Source: Planctomycetota bacterium (GTDB lineage Bacteria; Planctomycetota; Brocadiia; SM23-32). Taken from it: 8,319 bases of DNA. The stretch is from assembly GCA_018400625.1 (NCBI GenBank), contig JAGYMJ010000128.1, positions 1 through 8,319 of the forward strand. Reading direction: 5' to 3'. A program made the translations under genes and the position numbers. Positions 1-8,200 of this stretch are shown here, one piece after another (within the stretch, counting starts at the first letter, position 1; the number at the start of each line of letters is the position of its first letter). The notes under the pieces are model-generated. The model did not search any database and was not told the origin of the DNA. It saw only the letters and a program-made list of their open reading frames with translations.

Positions 1-219
1 ATCTCCGTCCAGGAATTCCGGTGTGAGATCAATTTCTGTCCAATCAACCCCAAGTTCTCTGAGAAAATTATCTTTCACCTCAACAAACCGCGTCTCAACA
101 TGTACCTGTATATTAATCGATTCCCTTAAAGCCTTCAGGAGTTTTTCAATTTCTTCATGCTTTTCGGGAGTATGGATAATAATAAAATCACCGGGATTTT
201 CTTCACGGAAATGCAGATA
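1..219 (-). other. Start of the secretin module
   Basis: Residues 641-713 contain DFIIIHTPEKHEEIEKLLKA, an N1/N3-type small domain end (strand, then a helix that packs beside it), followed directly by the first strand of the secretin domain, QVHVETRFVEVKDNFLRELG, and VDW. The E-x-R-x-V-E-V and N-F-L-x-x-L-G-V-D-W elements are characteristic of the family. Only one such domain precedes the barrel, fewer than the N1-N2-N3 series of classical GspD. Confidence 0.85.
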
Positions 220-2139
220 AGGCCCTTTATGCTGTGTCTCTTCATTATCCGCACCAAAAGCCTGCCCCCAATCATCCCAATCTCCATCAGCATCTTCGGC
301 CTCTACCGCTTCCGGCGGCCTGCGCTCGCGCCATTGCCCGGGTGTAATCACTGTAGTGATCATCTCATCCAGCATACGCGCACGTCTTGACATTGAAGGG
401 CTGGGTTCAATTCGTCTTTGGAGTCTCATAATATCTCTTTCCTCAATAGTAACCCAACTATCTGGTGGCGAAATAGGTTCTTGGCCCCATAGAGGTCCCT
501 CTGCCATCGTATCGGCAACGCTAACAAGTACGTCCCTCACATCATATATCCTCAGTTGATAGTCCATCAGGTTACCCGGACTATCAATTCTCACGATATC
601 ACCATCAATAGCCCATGCTAAAGGGTTTCCCGACGTACTGCCTTCACGAACTATATGATCCAAAGCATTTTCTATACTCGCCTGAAAACGCGCCCGGATG
701 CGGGGCGGGCGTTCGCTATCGTCAAAGGCTCTTGAATTAACCATGATTTCAACGCCCGTAATATCAGAAATATAATCCACCACTTCGGTGAGGTCTCTGT
801 GCCGTTCGAAGTCCAGCCCCACACTCTGTTTTAATTCCTCTTCAAGGGCAAGTTCCTTTTCCGGTCTTTCAACTATTTCGGTAGGGTATTCAACAGGGTC
901 TCTCTGAATAATGCGCTGCCACAAGTCCCGGTCGGGATAAGTAATTTCATCGGAGCGCGCGGTACTTCTTTCATATGCATTACGGAACAGGCGCAAATCC
1001 TCCCGCTCACGTCGTTGTACTTCCCTTCGCATAGCATCATCGTGCTCTTGGTCGGTGATAATATCGTACAAGACCAGGGCCCCTTCGTTGGTCGAATCCA
1101 TCAACAACATTTCATCGACTATTCTTTGTGCTTCTCTATAGCGCCCGCGACGCACATAATTCCATGCGTCATCCAGCATTTCGGCTTCACGCTCGGCGTC
1201 CATTTCTTCCTTAGCCCGCATTTCCTCTTCCAGTCTGCGCGTTGCTTCTTCCTCCCTGCGCTGAGCCAATTGTTCTTCTTCTTCGCGCCTGATCTTTTCT
1301 GCCTGTTCTTTTGCATATTCATATTGGCTTTCTACAAGCTCGACTTCATCCCCCATATCGTCATATACTGAAAGTACATTGACATAAGTCCGTGCATTCG
1401 CCCAGACATCCCGGGCCTGCTCAAACTCGCTTTTTTCCTGATGCTGCATCGCACGCCGTTTCAATGCTGCGTATTCCTGTTTCAAAGATTCGACTCTGAT
1501 ACGCGCTTGGCGGCTCAAAAGATCCGCTTCTTGAGTTAGTTCCGCAGCGGTTTCACTCAGTTCGACTTCCGCTTGAAGAATGAGTTTCTCCGCCTCTTTA
1601 TTATCAGGGTCTAAGGCATAAGCTTCGCGCGCCAGCTCAACGGCATCCTGTGGATTATTGCGTTGATACAATTCAGTTCTTGCCTTCTCTACCAAAGAAA
1701 CAGCACTGCGTTTTTTCAGCTCGGTTTCCACCTGCTTTTGCTTCCTGTATTCACTCAACAGCTCTTTTTCTTCCAGTTCTTTCTCTATCTGTTCAACAAT
1801 TTTTTCCCGGTCGTCGGCTAATTCTTCATTGACTTTCCTTTCAACAGGGTCCAGAATTCGGTAATCGGCAGAAGTGAGCTCTATGGTAGATTTCAACTCC
1901 ATGATCTGCATTTTAGCAGCATAGAGGTCCCCCGCCTCCAGTTTTTTTCCCGCCTCTTCAACAGCCTCAAGCACCTCCTCTTGAGCATCTTCTCTTGCCA
2001 CCTCCCTAAGCATATCACTAATACTGGGAGGTATAGGCTCAGCATTAACAGCATCTAAAAACACATCAGCAGCCATAACACCAGAAAACAACACAATCAA
2101 TGTGGACAGAAATAACCTTTTCTCATAAAATTTCTTCAT
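1..2139 (-). CDS. Secretin-family outer-membrane protein, N-terminal 713 residues (end outside window)
   Basis: The frame opens with ATG at 2137-2139, eight bases after a strong Shine-Dalgarno, and stays open for exactly 713 codons to the left edge. Residues 1-23 are a signal peptide. Residues about 55-361 are helical, with TPR-like units and a very charged helix (about 274-321). Residues 441-520 resemble the N0/STN domain of secretins (VGLDFERHRDLTEVVDYISD, then TGVEIMVN, ending with IDGDIVRID). A linker with four Trp follows, then DFIIIHTPEKHEEIEKLLKAL and QVHVETRFVEVKDNFLRELG, which match the N-domain to secretin transition of the GspD/PilQ superfamily. The beta-barrel part lies beyond the window. 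Secretins form multimeric outer-membrane channels for type II and III secretion, type IV pili or phage export; which one applies here is not shown. The long helical N-terminal extension is atypical compared with GspD. The gene lies 80 bases downstream of the giant repeat gene on the same strand, and co-transcription is likely. Confidence 0.92.
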   Translation of the reverse strand, partial: MKKFYEKRLFLSTLIVLFSGVMAADVFLDAVNAEPIPPSISDMLREVAREDAQEEVLEAVEEAGKKLEAGDLYAAKMQIMELKSTIELTSADYRILDPVERKVNEELADDREKIVEQIEKELEEKELLSEYRKQKQVETELKKRSAVSLVEKARTELYQRNNPQDAVELAREAYALDPDNKEAEKLILQAEVELSETAAELTQEADLLSRQARIRVESLKQEYAALKRRAMQHQEKSEFEQARDVWANARTYVNVLSVYDDMGDEVELVESQYEYAKEQAEKIRREEEEQLAQRREEEATRRLEEEMRAKEEMDAEREAEMLDDAWNYVRRGRYREAQRIVDEMLLMDSTNEGALVLYDIITDQEHDDAMRREVQRREREDLRLFRNAYERSTARSDEITYPDRDLWQRIIQRDPVEYPTEIVERPEKELALEEELKQSVGLDFERHRDLTEVVDYISDITGVEIMVNSRAFDDSERPPRIRARFQASIENALDHIVREGSTSGNPLAWAIDGDIVRIDSPGNLMDYQLRIYDVRDVLVSVADTMAEGPLWGQEPISPPDSWVTIEERDIMRLQRRIEPSPSMSRRARMLDEMITTVITPGQWRERRPPEAVEAEDADGDWDDWGQAFGADNEETQHKGPYLHFREENPGDFIIIHTPEKHEEIEKLLKALRESINIQVHVETRFVEVKDNFLRELGVDWTEIDLTPEFLDGD
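580..819 (-). other. N0/STN-like domain of the secretin
   Basis: Residues 441-520 show the alternating pattern typical of secretin and TonB-receptor short N-terminal domains: a beta start (VGLDFER), helix DLTEVVDYISDITG, strand VEIMVN, strand RIRARFQ, helix ASIENALDHIVRE, then a strand pair ending IDGDIVRID. In GspD-type systems this domain faces inner-membrane partners. It is followed by a YDVRDVL strand, another common secretin feature. Confidence 0.75.
1057..1176 (-). repeat. Last TPR-like motif of the secretin N-terminal region
   Basis: Residues about 322-361 include DDAWNYVRRGRYREAQRIVD followed by EMLLMDSTNEGALVLYDII. W, G, Y and A fall at roughly TPR consensus positions, and the D-S-T-N-E-G-A segment fits the turn to the next helix. 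Confidence 0.65.
1177..1320 (-). other. Highly charged helix of the secretin-like protein
   Basis: Residues about 274-321 are almost all Glu, Arg, Lys, Ala and Gln (for example KIRREEEEQLAQRREEEATR). The alternation of acidic and basic residues over more than 40 positions suggests a long rigid helix, either a single alpha-helix or a coiled coil. It separates the first helical units from a last TPR-like unit. Confidence 0.65.
1315..1494 (-). repeat. Second repeat-like helical unit in the secretin
   Basis: Residues about 216-275 contain QEKSEFEQARDVWANARTYV followed by a helix starting near DEVELVESQYEYAKEQ. KSEFEQARDVW is close in form to the F-x-x-A core of the giant protein (compare NQEFDEAEALL), and the spacing to the following long helix is similar. 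Assigned by eye; moderate confidence. Confidence 0.45.
1555..1701 (-). repeat. TPR-like motif in the secretin N-terminal region
   Basis: Residues about 147-195 contain KARTELYQRNNPQDAVELAR followed by EAYALDPDNKEAEKLILQAE. The helix, N/P turn, DAVELA helix and A-L-D-P-D-N-K-E-A ending are the usual form of a tetratricopeptide repeat. Such motifs generally bind protein partners. Confidence 0.7.
1765..1977 (-). repeat. Unit in the secretin resembling the giant-protein repeat
   Basis: Residues about 55-125 run EEAGKKLEAGDLYAAKMQIM, then ELKSTIELTSADYRILDPVE, then a charged helix. The layout is that of the repeat in the upstream giant protein: Ala-rich helix, Gly/Asp turn, L-x-x-A helix ending I-x-x-L-K, a break with Tyr and Pro, then a long charged helix. 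The match is in pattern and spacing by eye; identity is low. Confidence 0.5.
2071..2139 (-). other. Signal peptide of the secretin-like protein
   Basis: Residues 1-23 show a basic start (MKKFYEKR), a hydrophobic core (LFLSTLIVLFSGV) and an Ala-type cleavage site after VMA, just before ADVFLDA. This is a classic Sec signal peptide. No Cys sits at the +1 position, so it is not a lipoprotein. Confidence 0.85.
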
Positions 2140-2147
2140 TAAAAGTT

Positions 2148-2154
2148 CTCCTTC
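2148..2154 (-). promoter_or_regulatory. Ribosome binding site of the secretin-like gene
   Basis: The minus strand reads GAAGGAG, eight bases before the ATG at 2137-2139. It is a near-ideal Shine-Dalgarno with normal spacing, and with the signal peptide that follows it fixes the start. The sites and the AT-rich gap suggest that translation starts independently here rather than by coupling to the upstream stop. Confidence 0.85.
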
Positions 2155-2219
2155 ATTATTTTAAAACTTTATAATATTTATGGTTGCTTTTAGGAAGCCA
2201 ATGTCTTAAAAACTTACTT

Positions 2220-5200
2220 CTACAATTTTTCCGCAAAAACTTGTGTGTTTCTGTATTTTTCCTCAAGTTCATCAAGCAAAGATCTGAGTTTTTCTACATC
2301 ATCCTGTTTATAGGCGTCCACAGCCTGATTATAGAGTTCCCTTGCGCTATCTTCAACTCTTTCAATTTGCGCCGATAAATTTTGTATTCCATCCCTGAAA
2401 TCATCCATCTGATCAAACAATTCAGTTTTTTGTGCATCGATGACCATTCGATAAGCTTGCCTATATTTACCTGCTTCAATATTTTCCTTTAGTTCTGAAA
2501 GAATCTCTTCCGCGCGTATTTCATCCCGCTTCAACTCCAGGCCACTTTCCAATTCTTTCAGAGTATTATTGATTGGTGGTATTTTAGCTGCAATTTCTAT
2601 CTCTTTAATATCTTGCAACAAATTTTCAGCCTGATCAAGTTCTCCTTCATTGAGGAGAGACCTGACATTTTCCAACATCGCCCAAAGTTCTTCTGACATC
2701 TTTTCCGCATTCTCAATTCTGCTTGAAAGAGATTTTTTTCTTTCAGCCAGCTCGGGTGATTCCGCAATACCTGAATCCTCCTCAGCTTTTTGCAAATAAG
2801 CTCTGGCTGCATCATAATCCTGTTGATTAAAAGCTTTTAGGGCTTCATCTAATTTCTCTTGACTGAGCCGTATTTTTTCCTCTTTGGTTTCTTTCTTTTG
2901 CCTTGCTTTACTTATCTCATTTTCAGCTTCGTTACACGCAACTTTAACCCTTTCAATATTCATCCATTCGGGAGTTTGCTTAACTTGCCTTAATATTTTT
3001 TCAGCTTCATCAAGCTTGCCTTTCAAAAACTCCTCTTCTGCCTCTGCTATGACATCAAAGGCTTCCTTGATTTTTTTGTGTTCATCTATTTTTTGTTCCA
3101 CCTGGCTGAAACTGTCACGGAAATCCGCATAATTTTCTTTATAGACCCTCTTATTTCGTATATTTTCCAGACGAGAAGCCGCCTCGTCTATTTTCTGATC
3201 TTTAAGAATATTTTCCGTTTCATCCAGTTCCTTGAAAGCTGCTTTCAGTTGGCTATCGGCAACAGATTTTTCACTCTCATAATATTTTTGAACCTCCTCA
3301 ATTCTCTCTTTTAAGCCCGTCAGTTCCGAGCTGATAGTTATATCCTTAATTATTGCCAACAGAGAGGAGGCATTCTCAAACTCCCATTTATTGACCTTCT
3401 CTTCGACCGACGAAAGTATCTCCCTTACGTCTTCAGCCTTTTCCTTCATCGAACCGGCAACGCGTCGTCGACGTTGTAAATTCTGTGCCATGCGATTGAC
3501 ATTAGCAGGAATACCTTCCAATTCAGGATAAAAACTCAATTCTCTCACTTTTTGGAGCTTACCGGAAGCTAATTCCAATTCATTTTTCAAAAGATACCCT
3601 TCCGCCTTAGAAAGCAGTTTCTCAGCTTCACGTCGATCTTCAGCCTTCCGTAATTCTAAAGTTAAAGAATCCACTTTGTTCCTCACATCACGTTGATCCG
3701 AATACACGGAAGTTGCCCTTATATTGTTCATTAAATGAGCAGCTTCATTTAATTGTCCTTCATTAATACCTTCTTGCACGGCATTCAGAGTGAGATCAAC
3801 ATACACATTTTCCGCAAATCTCTTTTCTATCCGGTGATTGTCATGGGCATGATTAATAACCCTGAGGGCGTAATCGGACGCCTCTTTCAGATCACCACGG
3901 ACATAGTTTGTGGCGCAGATTATATATGCATTGCCGAGCATTTTTTCTCGCTTCATGCGTTCAATATAATCCTGAAGGATCTCATTACCCGGTAAACTTG
4001 CCAGCATTTGCTCGGGCGACTCCAGGGTCATCAATGAACGCCTGGCACCGTCAAGGTGAGGTATTAATTCATCAAATGGGAAAGGACGAATATCGATTGA
4101 TTTTAATTTTTCATAGGCATTTTCCATAGCACTTAGATCATGTTCCTGCAATGCATCAATGACACGTTCCGAGGCATTTTCAGCTTTACTCCAGGCGTTT
4201 GCTATATCCACAATCTTACGAACTCCCTTACGCTGAGTGTGGGGCTGCAACAAATCAATATTACGTTCCACCGTATCTCTAACGACCGGGAAAGCATTCC
4301 TGTTCAATGCCATTTGCGCCCTCTCCACCACTATATCCACTTGCAGACCCTCGCTGAGCCGTCTTAGCTGCAGAGCTTTTTGATTCTCTCCCGCCCGTCT
4401 CTTATCATTGGCTTCTTTCATTAAATTTTTTGCTTCCAGCGCTTTTTCCTGGACCGCCAACAACTCTTCTTCCTCTAAGCGGTTAAGTTTCGTTTCAATA
4501 TCCTCGAGTTCACCGGCGGCCCATGAGCGTTTATTTTCCTCCAGTCTCTGGTCTTCAGCAACGATTTGAAGGTAATCCTTAGCAACATCATAACTCTCAT
4601 TCTGTACCCAGAAACGGGCGAGATAATAGGGTTTTAAGGCGACAACATGCTCGATATTGGACTGAGCAGATTCCCTCAACCGTTGCGCTTCTTTTTCCAA
4701 AGCCGCAGGCAGCTCTTTTTTCAAGGACTCAAGATACGCTTGTGCAATTTCAATTTTAGTATCCGTCGGCAAATTATCCTCAAAAATATCATTCATTATA
4801 TTCTGGAATTCACTCAATGCCTCAATACCTTTATCTTCCTCGAGTAATCGCCTGGCTTCCTTAAATTGTTGGTTAACGTCCTCAATATCTTCCTCTGCGT
4901 TTTCAATCCGATTCTTTACATCACGTTGAATACTCTGAATGTGCGTTAATTCAGGCTCTGTAAAAAGCATCTTTTCCGCGTTATCAATTATACCGTACAG
5001 TTCCTGGGCCAGAAAAACATTACCCCCATCGAGTTGTTTTTGTATTTGATCAAGAATCTCGAGATAGCGTTCCCTTTCCTGCGACCGTTCCACCCTATAA
5101 ACTTCAGAAATGCGCGCTTTGATTGTGTTTTCACGCTCTGTTAGCTCTTCAGTATAATCAATATTCATTTCCTCAGCTATCTTTCTTGCTTTTTCTAAAG

Positions 5201-8200
5201 CGGCGTGGGCTCGTGAAATATCCTTTTCACTTACTAATGATTCAGCAGCTTCCAATTGGTTTTCGATCTCCTCGTAAGCAGCCAGTTTCCGTTCAACTTT
5301 CTCCTTAGTGTCTTCTACTTGTCTGAGCTTTTCACGAATTTCGGGCGGTGGATTGAATTTTTCCAATTCCCTCTTGGCCCGATTTAATTTTTCCAAAGCC
5401 TCCAGGTATTCATCTTTACTTTGGGCCGTCTGTGCTTCTTCAAAAGCTTCTGAAGCAATATCTATGGCAACCTGTCTTTTAAAAGCTTCCAATTCCTCAA
5501 GAGCTTCTCGAGCTCCACTGACCTTTTTACTCCTGATGGCATCCTCAATTTCCGGCAATTTCGCCGCCGCCCTTTGCGCAAGGTCATGTGGTAGATCAAT
5601 GTCGGCTTCCACCAGCATCTGGAAATTTGCTTTAGCTTCCTGGAATTGGTTTTGGGCCAGCAATTTTTCCCCCTCATCAAACAGGTTTTCATATTTCTCC
5701 AGGGTTGATTCCGCCACATGGAGCATCCTTTCGGCTTCAACGTCAAACTTCTCATGAACCTCAACGTCCAAAGACTTATACTTGCCGATTTTTTCGACAA
5801 TTAAAGGAAAATTACCGGCCTCAAAGGCTTCTTTTGCTTCCAGCCACAAGCCTTCTGCCTTTTCAGAACGTTTTAATTTCTCATTATATTCCGCATATTC
5901 AGCCTTTATTGTTTCGCTTAATTCATAAGCTTGGCTTTGTTGAAGTGAATTTAAGGTTGCTTTGGCTTCTTCAAGGCGCCATGATTTCATGGCTGTATTA
6001 ACCAACTCAAACGTAGGGAATGCCTGTTCTTCCAGTTCCCTGACATAAGCTTCATGTTCAGCTTTCTCATATTCTGATTCAAGTTGAGCGGTTTCTTCCC
6101 TCAACTGCGAATATTCATTGTAAGCCCTTTCCGTTTTAATTGTATTAAGCAAAGATTTTGCATTTTCAAAATTCCCTTCATCTATTTCTTTATTCAAAGC
6201 TTCCAAAGAAAGTTCAACTGTATGTTTGGAATTTTTCAAATCTTTCCAATCACTTTTTTCCTGAGCTAATTTTTGTGATAAAGATGAAATTTTCTCTTCT
6301 GTATTGGAAACAATCATGAACATTTCATGTTGCTTCACCTCATTGAGAAGCGCTTCAGCTTCATCGAATTCTTGATTTTCAACAGCAGTTTCGGCTTTGG
6401 TGAATGCGAATTCAAATTCTTCCCTGGCGCGTTGTATATCTTCGATCGCCGCTTCTTTTTTCCTTTCCAGTCTATCAACCTGGGTGCGGACTTCCTCCGA
6501 TATGGAATAGACATAAGACTCTTTTAAGGTCTCCAACAAGGTTTCAGCCCGATCAATCCGATAAATGTTCAATTTTTCATTTATGGTATCAACTACCGCC
6601 AAGGCTTCCTCTATATTTTTGAGGGTCTGCCTTTCCTCCTTTTGCAGTGTTGCTTGAACATTATCTATTTCATTCTGAACGGCTGTTTTTCGTTCATAGA
6701 CGGCTAAATCTTTCGCCTCCATAAGAGAGTTTCTCGCCGCGGCGAAATCATATTCACTCATTTTTTCCTGGGCCAGCCGCAATAATTTTTCGCTTTCTTC
6801 GACATCTTTTCTTGCTACCACCTTTTCCTGTTCGAGTTCTTTCTGCGCATTTTCAACTTCATTTTGCAATGCCGGAGAGGTATCAACCACGTCAAGTTGA
6901 GACATAACATTGAGATAATTTTCAGCATTTTCAAATTCCCACAGGGACAATGCGCGCTGAAAAAAATTCTTTATTTGAAAAAAAGTTTCACGCTGCTCGG
7001 CAATTTCTTCTCCCAACTGGATAAACCCCGCTTCAAGTTCTGCGGTTTTATGTTGAGCATCGTCCGAAAGATGATACGTATCCTTAGATCGAATTTGACG
7101 CAAAGTATTGCGGAGTTGTGCCAGGTTCCGGTTCTCAAGGTGAGTTTCCCCTTCAGTTATAAGTTCCTCAATAAGCGCGCTTTCTTCTTCAAACTTTTGT
7201 TCCGCCTCAGCAAGTAGTTTTTCCGTTTTTATGACATTCTCGTTAAGTTCATCGTAATGTTCAAGAGCCGGCTCATCCATTACCCGGGCCATGAGTCGGT
7301 CAGCCTCGGCAAATCGGGCATTTTCAATATACTGTTTAATATCTGCTAACAAGCTTTCAACCACCTTTTGGGAGGCCACCAGAGCCTGTTTTTTTTCTGT
7401 CCGGTCTTGCAATTGATTGGAGACGACCGCATACTTGCTCTGTACAGAAGGCATTTTTGAAAACAATTCCGCATTTTTTACTTGGGAAAGAGCCGCAGCA
7501 GCTTCTTCCAACTCATATTTTTCGATTGATGCCTCGGCTTGTTCCAGATCGGCCAAAAGAGAAGTTTTCTGTGTGTTAAACTCCTCCTTCAGTACCTCTA
7601 ATTTCTCTTTAATCCTCTCAACTTCAGATTCAACCCTATCATGCTCATATTCCGGCATTTCCCCCACCGAAGCAAGTAATTCTTCGGCCTTGCTAAAATT
7701 ATATTCCATAATTTGATCTTCCGCATCAGCCAGCTCTTGCATAGCGGATAGAATACCCGATTCAAGGTCAGCTTCATGTGCACGAATAGTGTCTTCAAGC
7801 AGGGAAACATATTCTTTGATTTCAGGATACAGAATGTATATTTCTTTATTTCTTATTTGGGCCAAAGAAGATTCGGCATCTTCCCATTCTCCCTGCTCAA
7901 TAAATTCCTCCGTCTTCGCAAACAACTCGCCTACAATTTCCCTTTCGTTAGCGAGCATTTGCTGCCGTTCGGTCAATTGATTTTCCAACAGATTGACCCG
8001 TTCAGCAACTTCCGGTTCCAGGTCATAAGCCAAGGAATTTTTTACAATCTTAATGAGTTCAGCCGCTTTACTGAACTCTCTCTTTTCAATAGCTTTTCCC
8101 GCCAGAACAAGGACATTATTACTTTCATTTAGAATTTGATCTTTATGCGCTTGTTCCCTCCCCTCTGCCAATTCCTGCTCTCTTTCTCTGGTACTCTGGC

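Noticed and set aside
1015..1371. Plus-strand open frame of 118 residues with hydrophobic stretches
   Set aside because: It is antisense to the charged helix of the secretin-like gene. The Phe/Leu runs are the reverse complement of Glu/Lys codons, not a membrane protein.
2142..2170. Inverted repeat AAAGTT/AACTTT flanking the Shine-Dalgarno site
   Set aside because: The stem is only six mostly A-U pairs with a 17-base loop, expected by chance in AT-rich sequence; not convincing as a terminator or RNA switch.
2161..2205. Possible promoter (TTGGCT with a downstream AT-rich TATTATAAA-like box) in the gap
   Set aside because: No hexamer pair matches the sigma-70 consensus at proper spacing; AT-richness alone is not evidence.
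5308..5757. Plus-strand open frame of 149 residues, rich in Ser, Phe and Leu
   Set aside because: It lies wholly antisense to the giant gene, has no clear ribosome site, and its Ser/Leu/Phe composition is what the reverse of Glu/Lys/Ala-rich coiled-coil codons produces.
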